Part shown: positions 37,978 through 48,658 of the stretch, piece by piece
Position numbering within the stretch: position 1 is the stretch's first letter
Layout of the letters: every line of letters starts with the position of its first letter
Assembly: GCF_000235365.1 (NCBI RefSeq)
Contig: NC_016456.1
Span: 682,001 to 746,000, forward strand
Source: Eremothecium cymbalariae DBVPG#7215
Lineage: Eukaryota > Ascomycota > Saccharomycetes > Saccharomycetales > Saccharomycetaceae
Direction of reading: 5' to 3'
DNA length: 64,000 bases
Program-made: the position numbers and the translations under genes
Notes under the pieces: model-generated
What the model saw: the letters and a program-made list of their open reading frames with translations, nothing else
The model's database searches: none
Told to the model about the DNA's origin: nothing

Positions 37978-39687
37978 ATGGATATTTTTAGGGTTTTAAC
38001 TCGAGGTGCTTCTGTGAAAAAACAAGGCAAGGAAGTTGATCATTCACATTTCCATGACAAGCAAGTTGGTCAGCTGAAGAAGGCGGACGATGAGACCCAA
38101 TTGACGAAAGAACTAGACTTCTTCCGGAATAAGAGGATCTTGAATGCTGTGGAGTCCAAGAAGAGAGATGTGAGTTTTCATCTTGATGAGGTGGAAGTTA
38201 ATTTAGAATCCAGTTCACCTCCTCAAAAAATCAGTAGCGCAGAGGATGCAGCTAAGTTGAGAAAATGCTATAAAGGGAATGTATCAGGACCAGATATTCC
38301 GCTGCCTATTGGATCGTTCGAAGATTTAATTACTAGATTTGAGCTTGATAAGCGTTTGTTGAACAATATGATTCAGAATTACTTTACCAATCCGACTCCA
38401 ATTCAATGTGAGGCTATTTCTATGTGTCTGAATGAGAGAGATATTATAGCTTGCGCTCCAACTGGTTCAGGGAAAACGTTGGCATTTTTGATACCATTGA
38501 TACAGCAGGTTATTAGCGCAGGGGAAGTGGATTCTGGGGTCAAAGGTCTAATTATTTCACCGACCAAGGAATTAGCTAGTCAGATTTTTACTGAATGTTC
38601 CAAATTATCTCATAGAATATTTCTAGAGAAGCGTCGTCCACTTAATGTTGCATTGCTTTCAAAGTCTTTGAGTGGGAAGTTGAAGAACAAGGTTGTCAGC
38701 GATAAGAAGTACGACATCATTGTGTCCACGCCCTTAAGACTTATTGATCTTGTGAAAGAGAGAGCTCTTGACTTGAGCTGTGTCAAGCATCTAATTTTTG
38801 ATGAGGCAGACAAGTTATTTGACAAGACCTTTTTGGAGCAGACTGATGACATCTTGAGTTCGTGTAGCAACAACAAACTACAAAAATCGATGTTCTCTGC
38901 TACTATTCCCTCCCATGTCGAAGAAATAGCACAGTCGATCATGATGGATCCAATTAGAATCATTATTGGTCACAAAGAAGCTGCAAACACTAATATAGAA
39001 CAAAAGTTGGTCTTCTGTGGCAATGAGGAGGGGAAACTAATTGCAATCAGACAGCTAATAATGGAGGGAGAGTTTCGCCCTCCAGTTATTATTTTCCTAG
39101 AATCCATCACAAGAGCTAAAGCATTATTCCATGAGCTCGTATACGATAAGTTGAATGTTGATGTCATTCACGCTGAAAGGACACAGATGCAAAGAGATAA
39201 GATAATTGAAAGATTCAAATCTGGTGATTTGTGGTGCTTAATTTGTACAGATGTTTTGGCCCGTGGTGTTGACTTTAAAGGTGTTAACCTTGTTATAAAC
39301 TACGACATCCCAAGATCCGCACAAGCATATGTCCACAGGATCGGTAGAACTGGTAGAGGTGGAATGAAGGGTAAAGCCGTCACCCTCTATACTAAACAAG
39401 ATGCGATCGCAATCAAGCCGATAGTGAATGTGATGAAGCAAAGTGGGTGTGATGTCGTTGAATGGTTGGATAAAGCTTCCAGAATGAGCAAGAAGGAAAA
39501 GAATATGATTAAGAAGGGTAGTGCTTTTAGTAACAGAAAGCAAATTAGTACTGTTCCAAAAATTATAAAGCAGAAGAAAAGACAAAAAGTAGAAATGGTT
39601 AATGCCTCTAAAAGGAGAAAAGCCCAATCGACCAGTCTAAAAGATTCAGAAAACAGCAATGAAACAACAAGTGCCCAAAGCTCTTGA
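37978..39687 (+). CDS. ROK1: Rok1, DEAD-box RNA helicase in 18S rRNA maturation
   Basis: 569 residues from the ATG at 37978. An upstream in-frame GTG at 37972 is not the start, because [15 protein letters not shown] is the conserved Rok1 N-terminus. Helicase motifs: Q motif with PTPIQCEAI (about 139-147), motif I APTGSGKT (160-167), motif II DEAD (275-278), SAT (307-309), then [16 protein letters not shown] and [10 protein letters not shown]. The tail is lysine-rich. In yeast, Rok1 acts with Rrp5 in early pre-40S processing and unwinds snR30. The gene is divergent from MRPL15 and has PAC and RRPE promoter elements. Confidence 0.96.
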   Translation: MDIFRVLTRGASVKKQGKEVDHSHFHDKQVGQLKKADDETQLTKELDFFRNKRILNAVESKKRDVSFHLDEVEVNLESSSPPQKISSAEDAAKLRKCYKGNVSGPDIPLPIGSFEDLITRFELDKRLLNNMIQNYFTNPTPIQCEAISMCLNERDIIACAPTGSGKTLAFLIPLIQQVISAGEVDSGVKGLIISPTKELASQIFTECSKLSHRIFLEKRRPLNVALLSKSLSGKLKNKVVSDKKYDIIVSTPLRLIDLVKERALDLSCVKHLIFDEADKLFDKTFLEQTDDILSSCSNNKLQKSMFSATIPSHVEEIAQSIMMDPIRIIIGHKEAANTNIEQKLVFCGNEEGKLIAIRQLIMEGEFRPPVIIFLESITRAKALFHELVYDKLNVDVIHAERTQMQRDKIIERFKSGDLWCLICTDVLARGVDFKGVNLVINYDIPRSAQAYVHRIGRTGRGGMKGKAVTLYTKQDAIAIKPIVNVMKQSGCDVVEWLDKASRMSKKEKNMIKKGSAFSNRKQISTVPKIIKQKKRQKVEMVNASKRRKAQSTSLKDSENSNETTSAQSS

Positions 39688-40037
39688 ACTTGTTATCAGA
39701 ATTTAGTTCTGTATTTACATTATTAGCTTTTCTTTGTAATGTAACATCTTTTTTTTGGACATATATATATGCAGTGTATTTAAACAAATTTTAGGATATG
39801 TAATGAGATGAATATATATACTAGATATAGGGACAGATCCTACAAAACCTGAACTCAAAACGGCCTGCTTTGTCTATCTAATTCATTTCGTAGCTTTCCA
39901 TTTTTTTATTTTTAATACGTAGCCAAGGAATAAATCTATATTAGAGAAATTGGATTCATTATATCTCTTTTGCGAATCACAGTATCGACAATTACAAGAT
40001 AAGGAGGTCCCCTAAGTTGGCGGTATTAAATTCCAAA
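39688..40037. other. Convergent intergenic region ROK1/ATP20
   Basis: About 350 AT-rich bases with TATATATA elements. It serves as the 3' end of both genes. No gene is seen. Confidence 0.55.
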
Positions 40038-40391
40038 CTAAGCTGAGTAGTTCTTATAACCAATCACGTTTCTTCTACCAATAACTTCACCTAATGAATA
40101 TAGACCTAGAAATTGAACACCATACGAACCATATCTAATCCAGTCATTCTTAGTAACCCCCCTAACCAAGGCAAGCGATTCCTTAGGTCTGGCACTCGCA
40201 TGTAAAAACTGTTTGTATAAACGCCAGTAAACTAGTTCAAAATCAGATAGGTTTGGTGGTTGCAGGCCCTCTTTGAAATAGACAGTCTTCGTCAACTCCG
40301 AAGCAACCTTACCAAAATACAACGTTTTCGAATAAAACAAAGACGCCCTCTGAGTGGCTGAATTGATGAAGAGTTGGACCTTAGAAGACAT
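40038..40391 (-). CDS. ATP20: Atp20, subunit g of mitochondrial F1Fo ATP synthase
   Basis: 117 residues, the family length. Landmarks are LYFGKVASELTKTVYFKEGLQPP and the C-terminal membrane helix YGSYGVQFLGLYSLGEVIGRR with the GxxxG-like helix packing and following GRR used in dimer formation. Subunit g supports ATP synthase dimers and cristae shape. It lies next to MCM4, as YPR020W does with YPR019W. Confidence 0.95.
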   Translation of the reverse strand: MSSKVQLFINSATQRASLFYSKTLYFGKVASELTKTVYFKEGLQPPNLSDFELVYWRLYKQFLHASARPKESLALVRGVTKNDWIRYGSYGVQFLGLYSLGEVIGRRNVIGYKNYSA

Positions 40392-40920
40392 ATTGAAAAA
40401 GGAACGATGCTTAGCAGTCTTTTCAGTCTTTTCACTTTATAAGATATGAATCTATATGATTGTTCGTATGATCAAAATTTTTCTAGTTCGACTCTTAAAT
40501 CAACAAGTCCGGGTAACAGAAGTGTATCGACCAATAAGAGCTAAGTATTTACCGAAAGCCAAGCAGAGTGAAACTATGTATTTCATATATTACATTTAAG
40601 CTATCTAGTATACTTTGGCATTATAGTGGATTCAATGAGCAGTCGTAAGAGATCAAACTTGCTATTATGAAGACTTTCATTTCTTGTGTAATAAACTATG
40701 TTGTACAGGCATGTTTTAAACGTAGGACTACTCTGCTGACACTGCCAGAAAATGGAAAACAAAATGCAGATTTCAAACAATTTATAGATTCTTTAGCAAC
40801 TTAAATAGCCACTGTAGCTAGTTTGTTTGCTTTAGGCTTTATGTAAGAGGATTTTCGGTCATCTATAAATTAATAAATATGGCAGCGGTTATTTAAAAAG
40901 TTCTTCAGACATATGTTGGC
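40392..40920. other. Intergenic region between ATP20 and MCM4
   Basis: About 530 bases upstream of ATP20 that also hold the MCM4 3' end. Both genes are on the minus strand. AT-rich. No gene or RNA is recognised. Confidence 0.5.
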
Positions 40921-43569
40921 CTATACCCGACCATTTAAACGAATGGATCTTCTAACACCTTCTCCGAGGACTACGACTTTGTCTTCCTGTTGCAGACGTG
41001 CTACTGCATCGGATATATCTATATTATCCACCTTATCTTGTGATTGTTCGTTAACAATTCTTACTAGTTCATTAAAAGTGATGACATCAGAAGAACGGTC
41101 GGTTAAAATATTCAATATTTCGCGAGACAGGTCTTCTTGTAGTTTCCTCTGTACCACGGACTTACCGGTTTGAACTAAATTCATGTCGATTTTTCCAGTT
41201 TTAGGATCAGTCGCATAATCTTTGATTGCGGACCTTATTAATCTGACTGCCTCTTGGACATCTTCCAATTCTACAGTTTCTGAAAGTCTCATTTTAGCAT
41301 GAGCTTCGCATAATCGGATCATACTTTCTAGTTGCCTTGTGGTTGCAGTAATTCTTTTTTCATCAGACCTAGAATCATCTCCGATCTTTCTCATATTTAC
41401 ATAAGCCTTCACAAGTTCATTCTTGGCAGTCGGTGTGATCACAGGCTGGATATTCTTTTTGGCATAATTGATATACATTGTCAAAAATTCCACAGGGAGT
41501 ATATCAGATGTGGAAACATGGGTCGGCCGGTCTGTCAGGTATAAGCTGGTCAGATGTCTAGCCAATTCTCTATCAGTGGATTCTGAAACCTTATCCAGAA
41601 CCAAATAAACTAAGTCAAATCTGGATAATAATGGTGGTGGCAAATCGATATTTTCAGTAACAGGAAGATTTGGATTATAACGCGAGCCAATGGGATTTGC
41701 ACTTGCCAATATTGAGGTTCTGGCATTCAAAGTTGTAATTATACCAGCTTTTGCAATTGAAATAGTTTGCTGTTCCATTACCTCATGCAATACGGACCTG
41801 GTTGAATCGCTCATTTTATCAAATTCATCAATACAGCACACACCGCCATCTGATAGCACCAACGCCCCACTCTCTAAAACTAGTTGCTTCGTATCAACAT
41901 CTCTGGTAATATATGCAGTTAAACCGACTGCAGAAGACCCCTTACCTGAAGTGTAGACACCACGGGGAGCAATCTTGTGAACGTACTGAAGAATTTGAGA
42001 CTTCGAGGTAGACGGATCACCACATAATAAAATATTTATATCACCTCTATATCTACCTCCCTTGGTAAATGTTTTATTGGTACCACCAAATAATTGCAAT
42101 AAAATACCTTTCTTAATATCGTTTAATTCGTAAATACTGGGGGCAATAGATCTGGATAAAACTTCATACAAATCTGGACGAGCTGCAACGCTCCTTATCT
42201 TTGCAATGTCTTCGTCGGATATTTTCCGCATTTCCTCTACATTGTCCATTTGATTTTGTAGTAACTGTTGTTCAACGGTAGATGTGTCTGGACCAATTCG
42301 CTTGTCACTAACTTTTTTGACGTGAACAACATCCAAATATGTCTTGTACAAGGATTTTAAAGCCCTTTGTCTTTGATTTGCCCTAATTGGTATGGACCTA
42401 AAAATACCTGTTACTTCGATTCGATCTCCGGCGCGACAACTGTCAACCAGTTCGTCATACACGCACAAAGAGATTGAATGGGGTGTTTGTCCATCTGGAA
42501 CTAAATCAGGCGTTTCCTGAAGCTTTACTACCTGTTTATCGGCAAAAGAACATCTATTGTGAATTAATGACATGGAATTTCTCTGGTTACATGCAACACG
42601 AGGACATCTTAATGGCTCTTGAATAATTCCACGATCAATTTCAACTGCAGTAGTGTGATTACACACGTTACATTTGAAAAAAGCCATTTTCATATCTGGA
42701 ATAATAGGGGTAGACCTCAAAACCAGCCCTTTGATGCTAATTAGTTTGTCAATGTCATTAGGATTCAACTCACGCATACCCTTCCTTGAGTCCAAATTGT
42801 ACGGTCTAATTTTATAAATTTTAGCCTCAACATCAGCCAGATGCTCATTACCCTCAATTCCAGCTACATCAACAACTAATTGAACCATACAGTCTTTAAC
42901 AGCTTGATCCATAATAGATATCACCTCCTGCGGATAGCTTAACAATTGATGATAAAGCTTTTCGGATCCGGGGAACGATAATAGGTTACGAACATCCAAG
43001 TTTAGATTGCATGTACCTAGCTGTCTCATTTGGTGCAATTGATTAACATAGTATAATTCTTGATCTGTATCATTTATGAACAGTTCCTGTTCGTCCTTTT
43101 CCTTTCTATACTTGTATTTAAAAGTCATTAAAAAGTTCTTGAAACTGTTTGTAACCTCCTGGATAGAAACATTCGTACCCCAGATAATTCTTAAGGGTTC
43201 ATCCATTTCAGAAGACGGCTCGGATGAAGATAGATGAGAAGGTGAATCAAAATTAACCATACGTCGTGGTGAAGACAGATCTGAAGCATGGATATCACCC
43301 CTCCTATGATGTTGTAACCGACCCGATTGCGACGCAGACAAAGATGACGCAGGAAAAGAAAAATCAGATCTTGGAGTCCTTCTTTGAGATGAGGCAGCTT
43401 CCGAATTATAGGCATTACGATAGGATTGAGGAGATGAGGGATGATTGAATGGGGATGAACCCATTATCTGACCTCTGTTTGCACTATCACGCTCATATGT
43501 CTCTGGTTGTGAAGAAGACGAAGGGTTATAAAATAATGCAGGAGAACTCGGCTGCTGAGGTGAAGTCAT
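40921..43569 (-). CDS. MCM4: Mcm4, subunit of the MCM2-7 replicative helicase
   Basis: 882 residues. The N-terminal 130 residues are Ser/Pro-rich with many SP sites, the regulatory tail phosphorylated by CDK and DDK in yeast. A zinc finger follows with CNVCNHTT and CPRVACNQ. The MCM AAA core then has Walker A GDPSTSKSQ (about 516-524), Walker B region CCIDEFDKM and arginine-finger motif LLSRFDLVYLV. The C-terminal winged helix ends VRRSIRLNGRV. In the MCM2-7 ring, Mcm4 drives unwinding at origins and forks. It is adjacent to ATP20 and near RLF2, as YPR018W-019W-020W, with an Lds/Rrt8-family gene inserted between MCM4 and RLF2. Confidence 0.97.
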   Translation of the reverse strand: MTSPQQPSSPALFYNPSSSSQPETYERDSANRGQIMGSSPFNHPSSPQSYRNAYNSEAASSQRRTPRSDFSFPASSLSASQSGRLQHHRRGDIHASDLSSPRRMVNFDSPSHLSSSEPSSEMDEPLRIIWGTNVSIQEVTNSFKNFLMTFKYKYRKEKDEQELFINDTDQELYYVNQLHQMRQLGTCNLNLDVRNLLSFPGSEKLYHQLLSYPQEVISIMDQAVKDCMVQLVVDVAGIEGNEHLADVEAKIYKIRPYNLDSRKGMRELNPNDIDKLISIKGLVLRSTPIIPDMKMAFFKCNVCNHTTAVEIDRGIIQEPLRCPRVACNQRNSMSLIHNRCSFADKQVVKLQETPDLVPDGQTPHSISLCVYDELVDSCRAGDRIEVTGIFRSIPIRANQRQRALKSLYKTYLDVVHVKKVSDKRIGPDTSTVEQQLLQNQMDNVEEMRKISDEDIAKIRSVAARPDLYEVLSRSIAPSIYELNDIKKGILLQLFGGTNKTFTKGGRYRGDINILLCGDPSTSKSQILQYVHKIAPRGVYTSGKGSSAVGLTAYITRDVDTKQLVLESGALVLSDGGVCCIDEFDKMSDSTRSVLHEVMEQQTISIAKAGIITTLNARTSILASANPIGSRYNPNLPVTENIDLPPPLLSRFDLVYLVLDKVSESTDRELARHLTSLYLTDRPTHVSTSDILPVEFLTMYINYAKKNIQPVITPTAKNELVKAYVNMRKIGDDSRSDEKRITATTRQLESMIRLCEAHAKMRLSETVELEDVQEAVRLIRSAIKDYATDPKTGKIDMNLVQTGKSVVQRKLQEDLSREILNILTDRSSDVITFNELVRIVNEQSQDKVDNIDISDAVARLQQEDKVVVLGEGVRRSIRLNGRV

Positions 43570-44091
43570 TTTAACCGCTGACTACCAAATCCTATATATA
43601 TATTCTTCGTTGGGTTTATTGATGATGGTAATTAGTAATATTTTGAACTTTGTAGTTGGTATTTTAAAGAATTGAACCATGTTGAAGATGCAAAGAAATG
43701 GTGAATATTTGAATCAAGTTAGTTTACTATAAAAGGAAATCATGTATCACGATTGTGTCAGTAGTGCAATGATAAAATATTGATTAATTTATGACAGTAA
43801 CTATGCGTAATATATGGATATATAAATGGTTAATTATGCTGTATGCTTACCTAGTATATTTGAGGCTCTATTTATGCCTTTTTCTTTGCGATATTTTCGC
43901 TGCAGTTGCCGTGCTTTCATACTTTGACATCGTATTAAACCACTGAACAAAGAGAGTAGTTAAGGAAGTCAGAGGATAAATATTCAAGCACCAAGCTAGC
44001 CATTGGCAGTTGCAGGTGAAAATAGTGACTTTTTAGCACATCTGCGACTCCTTAAGTAGGACAAATATGTGAATCTAGGTATAGGCCTTTT
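43570..44091. other. MCM4 upstream region
   Basis: About 520 AT-rich bases upstream of MCM4. I looked for MCB (ACGCGT) and early-cell-cycle boxes typical of MCM genes and found no exact match. No gene is seen. Confidence 0.5.
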
Positions 44092-45048
44092 TTAAGATTT
44101 TAAAGTGATTTGAAGGTTTTCGAGCTCTGACATATCTATATTAACCAAGGTGGTTTGGATCTCATTCTCAACATACAACGCTGTAGATATCACGTTACTA
44201 CATATTCCAATAACAGAAAGTAATGGGAAAAGTTCAAATAAACCACAGGATAAACCGAATGCCATATGATGTCCTAATTTTTCGTAATAACTATCAATCT
44301 TCATTTTTCGGGTCATTCTTAATTGCTTCATCCAGGTATTATAATAATTATAAGATCTCTTAGGGCTTAAAAGGATGACTGCTGTTGTTGGACCAATAAT
44401 GGGAATAAGCGAAAATGCTACGATGAAGATCGAATTGGATATTGAGCATGTCACAAGGAATATTTGAATTGGTATTTGATAGATCCAAAATTCCAAATGG
44501 TTTTTGTGGTATGTAGGTGGCACTGGAACTGAGCGTAACTTCAAAACATCCAAGACTCGTCCATACCCTTTTTTCCGTAGGTATGTATCAAATATATCTT
44601 CTCTGACTACGGGTAATACAAACCACTTCACGCCTCTGACTGACCATAGGTTGCACTGCAATACCATCTGTATAATGCTGATTACCATGCCAATGGGCCC
44701 AAGCAATACAACTTGCCAAGCAGAAAGAATCGGTAATAAAAATGTCGCATAAAACGTTGTAAGCATCAGGAATAGCAACATATAACAAACCCCAATAATC
44801 CCCGCGAACCCCCAATAACGATATGATTTAAGGAACTCACCAAAGCCTAAGATTGGGTATACGTAGCTCCTCACATTACAGATATCTTTGCGGAAGTTCT
44901 TTCGCACGGCTTCCACTCGATACCCTATTATTACGCTCAATTCGAATAGAGATCCGATAGTCGCATTGTATAACTCATTTGAAATCCCATGATTTTGACT
45001 GATAGATGTTTTCTGAGAATTGAAAGATCTTTGGTTCCACAATGACAT
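44092..45048 (-). CDS. Lds1/Lds2/Rrt8-family membrane protein (EI24-like)
   Basis: 318 residues with several hydrophobic segments: two strong ones near 95-160 (GVCYMLLFLMLTTFYATFLLPILSAWQVVLLGPIGMV region) and two in the second half (IYQIPIQIFLVTCSISNSIFIVAFSLIPIIGPTTAVILL and a segment near 280). The layout resembles EI24-fold proteins such as S. cerevisiae Lds1, Lds2 and Rrt8, which sit on lipid droplets and contribute to dityrosine in the spore wall. The segment NVRSYVYPILGFGEFLKSYRYWGF is typical of the group. None of those three yeast genes lies by MCM4 or RLF2, so I give no symbol. The family call rests on recognition, not a search. Confidence 0.65.
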   Translation of the reverse strand: MSLWNQRSFNSQKTSISQNHGISNELYNATIGSLFELSVIIGYRVEAVRKNFRKDICNVRSYVYPILGFGEFLKSYRYWGFAGIIGVCYMLLFLMLTTFYATFLLPILSAWQVVLLGPIGMVISIIQMVLQCNLWSVRGVKWFVLPVVREDIFDTYLRKKGYGRVLDVLKLRSVPVPPTYHKNHLEFWIYQIPIQIFLVTCSISNSIFIVAFSLIPIIGPTTAVILLSPKRSYNYYNTWMKQLRMTRKMKIDSYYEKLGHHMAFGLSCGLFELFPLLSVIGICSNVISTALYVENEIQTTLVNIDMSELENLQITLKS

Positions 45049-45290
45049 CTCGGATCACTGGCTGATTTATCCAATGGGTTCGCCCTGTTCCGTTCTCTTG
45101 ATCTGTATTATGTCTAGGAAGAATGAAGTTATAGCTCTTCGCGCTCCCCTTTTTCCCGTTACACAAAACGGTTCTATTATGTTTAGAGAATATTAGTGAA
45201 ACGATGCAGAAAGACGTTAAACGCTATTAACAATGTCTTTTCCAAGGACAAAAAGGATAACCTCTAGATATTCTATACAATTAAATTATT

Positions 45291-47057
45291 TTATAACTCC
45301 GACTTTAGCTGTTCCCAAAGTTCCAGATCCCTCACTTCCCATTTACGGGTGGTATTACCTTTACCTGTGGATCGAGCAGCATACTGCTTTACGGTATTCT
45401 TTATAGTTTCTTTGCTGTATTGTGGTATGTGTTTCTGTATAATTTCACTTATAGTTCCCAGAGAAAATGTAGATTCATGCACTTCGTCGAAGACTTTCAA
45501 TAAATCTTTGGTATGGACTATCAGGGTTTTGGTCTTCTTGGGCGTTGAAGGTTTGTGGTCTATGTGAGAAGTTGGATCGGTTTCATCTTGGGTTTGGGGT
45601 CGCTTGCGAGGGGAATAGTTGGGATCTACAGGGAACGGTTGTTCCTCGACTAAGTATTCTACAGATACGAGATTAAAATATTCTTGATCTTCAGTCTCCA
45701 TCCTTGCAAAATCTCTCGCAAGTAGTACTGTAGATACCAGCGGACCAAGAGATTTCTTTTTCGACGATATACTAGGGTCTTCATCGCTATCTAAAAATCC
45801 ATCAAATTCATGTTCATCACCTTCATCACCTTCATCGTCTTCGTCTTCATCATCTTCGTCATTTTCCAAGTCATCAATATCCCCTCCTTCATCATCTTCA
45901 TTAATCCAATCGAGATCTGAGTCATAATCGTAGTTGAAACCAGTTCCGTCGGTAGAAAATGGGTTATCTCGAGGGAGTATCACTGTTTTAGAATAGGTAC
46001 CGACATATGGTGGTCTAACATTTTCATAGAATTTGATAAATCTGTGAGGGACGCGGCTTAACAGGGCCTGCAATTCCTGATCTGTCTTATTTTTCGAAGT
46101 CATCTGTTGCAGCACCTCCACTGCTTTCAGAGGAGTTTCAGCTTCATCACCAATACGCCGTTTTCGTAACACGAACCAAGATTTAGTATTTTCAATGCTT
46201 GGAGCATTAGTGATCAAATCATCGATGCATTTTTCCCTTTCTATCAGCTGGTGTCTGTTTAGCTGAAACTGATCAGCCATTTTAACATCTCGTTTAATAT
46301 AAAATGGTAAAAAGGTCTTTTCATAATCATCCTTAGTATCGACTTGTGATTTTGTAACAGGTGTCCTTTTAAAGAAACTACCGATCCTCGACTGCGAACG
46401 CTCTTTGGCTTCTTCTCGCTTACGTCTTTTGTCTTCAACTTTCCGTTTCTCCTCCTCTTTACGCTTTCTTTCCTCCTCCTTTTTCAGTTCTCGTTCCTCC
46501 CTCTCCTTCTGCTTCTTTAACTCACGTTCTTCCCTCTCCCTCTGCTTCACAAGTTCTCGTTCCTTCTTCTCCTGCTGTTTTTTAAGTTCCCTCTCCTGCT
46601 TCTCTTTCAACTTCTGAAGCTCTCGTTCTTCCCTCTGTTTCCGTCTCCTCAATTCACGTTCATCCTTTTCCCTTTGCTTCTTCAACACCTTCTCCAGCCT
46701 CGAATTCGATTCACAAGCCGTCAGACCGTCCAAACCATCGCCCTGTTGCATATATTGCTCTTCATGGTTCTCCTTGTCATCCACTAGCATTCTATCGCCA
46801 TCACCACCGCCATTACTAACACCAATATCCGACTTCTCAACCGGCCCGTTTCTGAAATTCACATCCTCAACCAAACTGTCATCTATAACCTCTGTAGCCC
46901 TCCCGATAGTAGCTGAACTGGATGCTCTATCGATTGCTTCACCTTCTTGATCTCTATCCACTGTTTTAGAGGACTCCTTAACATTCATCTCATTCTGGAA
47001 AAAGGTCAAGATACCTCGTTTTGCAGGAGCTCCTGCTTTAGAGGGCATGCTAGTCAT
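45291..47057 (-). CDS. RLF2: Rlf2/Cac1, largest subunit of chromatin assembly factor 1
   Basis: 588 residues from the ATG at 47057. A TTG 48 bases upstream is not used, and a second ATG lies at 47048. Order: a PIP-like KRGILTFFQNE near 13-22, a long charged KER helix (ERELKKQKEREEREL repeats, about 125-235), then GSFFKRTPV, a second PIP-like box. Next come FYENVRPPYVGTYSK, an acidic ED region (about 370-440), and a C-terminal winged-helix part. CAF-1 deposits H3-H4 behind the fork, recruited by PCNA. An MBF-type MCB box lies about 110 bp upstream. Confidence 0.95.
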   Translation of the reverse strand: MTSMPSKAGAPAKRGILTFFQNEMNVKESSKTVDRDQEGEAIDRASSSATIGRATEVIDDSLVEDVNFRNGPVEKSDIGVSNGGGDGDRMLVDDKENHEEQYMQQGDGLDGLTACESNSRLEKVLKKQREKDERELRRRKQREERELQKLKEKQERELKKQQEKKERELVKQREREERELKKQKEREERELKKEEERKRKEEEKRKVEDKRRKREEAKERSQSRIGSFFKRTPVTKSQVDTKDDYEKTFLPFYIKRDVKMADQFQLNRHQLIEREKCIDDLITNAPSIENTKSWFVLRKRRIGDEAETPLKAVEVLQQMTSKNKTDQELQALLSRVPHRFIKFYENVRPPYVGTYSKTVILPRDNPFSTDGTGFNYDYDSDLDWINEDDEGGDIDDLENDEDDEDEDDEGDEGDEHEFDGFLDSDEDPSISSKKKSLGPLVSTVLLARDFARMETEDQEYFNLVSVEYLVEEQPFPVDPNYSPRKRPQTQDETDPTSHIDHKPSTPKKTKTLIVHTKDLLKVFDEVHESTFSLGTISEIIQKHIPQYSKETIKNTVKQYAARSTGKGNTTRKWEVRDLELWEQLKSEL

Positions 47058-47163
47058 CACACTCACAACTTTGATAGAATATTTAAGACTAACTAGTTCT
47101 TTCAATTCGTATGTAAGACATACTTACGCCATCAAGTTTAATGGATTTTTTTTCCATTAAGAG

Positions 47164-47171
47164 GACGCGTC
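47164..47171. promoter_or_regulatory. RLF2: MCB box upstream of RLF2
   Basis: GACGCGTC is a palindromic MCB core (ACGCGT) 108 bp upstream of the RLF2 ATG. It predicts MBF-driven expression in late G1, which suits a replication-coupled histone chaperone. Confidence 0.6.
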
Positions 47172-47344
47172 AAGCTTAATTAACTACCTAAGTTTGATCT
47201 TTTAATCCTCGAACTGCACACACACATATACACCCACACCGTTAGCACTGTGTTTTAAGAGAGATTATAGTTAGCGAATTGAGAATTCGATTCAAGTTTT
47301 GGAGCTTTGTCTAACTTGTTAGAAAGAGAACTGAATTATAAGTT

Positions 47345-48658
47345 TCAGATGCTGTTAAACCCGGTTGCAGTTGTTCTGGTATCTTCCAAGTCTGTCCCAG
47401 TTATTCGTTCTTCATAAAATTGTTGCAAAGGATCTTTATTTTCCTCCCCATCGTCGTCTTCATATTTGTCCCAGCAGTTTAGCGGTGTTAATGTAATCTT
47501 TTTTAATCCGTTGGATCTTTGAGGTTTACGTACAGGAGTTGTGTTGTGTGAAAAACGATCTTCAAAGCCGATTGGGATGAATTCTAGCTGTTCTTTTTGA
47601 GGGGAGGCTGCTGTGGTGGTTAGTTTAAAATTGCTGAATGAGTCAGTACAGCTTTCTAGGTGTTGGACATATGTGTCTAGATTTGGTAGTCTTCCGGAGG
47701 GGCCCGATTTCTTCGATGACGCTGGTTTCTTAAATTGGTTCTTATCATGGGGGTTACTCGAGGGAGCAATGGCTACCGACATGGGCAGTGCGTTTGTAGT
47801 TGAAGCTGTTGTGGCTGCGCCAGATGTTCCGTTTATTAACCCGGGCGGGTTACCGTTACCAGTTCTGTCGCCCTCAACATCACCTCCTGAAAAGTTTCCC
47901 GTACACGGCTGTGGGATTTGATCCATGATTGGTACCTGACTATAAACATTGGCGATAACGTCCAATAGTTGTTTCTTTAGATGTTCCAGGTAATCCTTGG
48001 ATTTCAACCCGTACTCCTCTGGATCAAGGAATATCGTAGCCAAGTATTCCAACTGCTGCGTCAACTTTTTGTATTCAAGCTCTCTATTCAAACACACAAT
48101 GGCATTTCGCTGCAAAATCAACAACTCATCAAGAATATCAATCATATCATCAAAGTTCTGGCTGGTCGTCCCACGCCCTTCCACTACCCTGGTAAATGCA
48201 TGCTTAATTCTCAGGGCCTGGCCACTAAACAAATCACTACGCTCAAAAATATTTATCGACTCCTGCGCAAACGGGACGATCTGTCTCGTGAAGAATAAAT
48301 AACTTAATTGCTTTGTACTTGAACTCACACTTGCCGACGATGACAACTTCGTGGAGTGGCTCAATGGTCTGGATCCCCTAAACGGAGATCCCGAGAAATG
48401 CGTCGCAATATCATCATCACCATCACCCATTTTATCTAACATATCAGAAATTGGAATGTTCTGTGGTGCCTTTGACACATTCTGCGGAACCAAGATCTCA
48501 TCTAATCTTGCCTTTAACTGATTTACTTTGTTTTTGAGAAACACCACCTCACTGCCCTTTTCTGATAGCATAAGCTGCAAATGGCAGTTCTCATTCTTCA
48601 ACGATAATATAGAGTCTGGTATCTTTGTCGTTTTCTTAGGAGTAGTATTGTTTGACAT
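47345..48658 (-). CDS. Unrecognised coiled-coil protein
   Basis: 437 residues that I cannot assign to a family. The start MSNNTTPKKTTKIPDSILSL leads into a coiled coil at about 20-55 (NENCHLQLMLSEKGSEV; FLKNKVNQLKARLDEIL). A Ser-rich stretch follows, then a helical middle domain (about 125-250, including FDDMIDILDELLILQRNAIV and PEEYGLKSKDYLEHLKKQLLD), and a Ser/Asn/Pro-rich tail with an acidic DKYEDDDGEENKDPL. There is no membrane segment, signal or enzyme motif. In S. cerevisiae the gene between RLF2 and TIF6 is DSS4, a small zinc-binding protein, which this is not. It is divergent from TIF6. The coding call is firm; the function is unknown. Confidence 0.85.
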   Translation of the reverse strand: MSNNTTPKKTTKIPDSILSLKNENCHLQLMLSEKGSEVVFLKNKVNQLKARLDEILVPQNVSKAPQNIPISDMLDKMGDGDDDIATHFSGSPFRGSRPLSHSTKLSSSASVSSSTKQLSYLFFTRQIVPFAQESINIFERSDLFSGQALRIKHAFTRVVEGRGTTSQNFDDMIDILDELLILQRNAIVCLNRELEYKKLTQQLEYLATIFLDPEEYGLKSKDYLEHLKKQLLDVIANVYSQVPIMDQIPQPCTGNFSGGDVEGDRTGNGNPPGLINGTSGAATTASTTNALPMSVAIAPSSNPHDKNQFKKPASSKKSGPSGRLPNLDTYVQHLESCTDSFSNFKLTTTAASPQKEQLEFIPIGFEDRFSHNTTPVRKPQRSNGLKKITLTPLNCWDKYEDDDGEENKDPLQQFYEERITGTDLEDTRTTATGFNSI

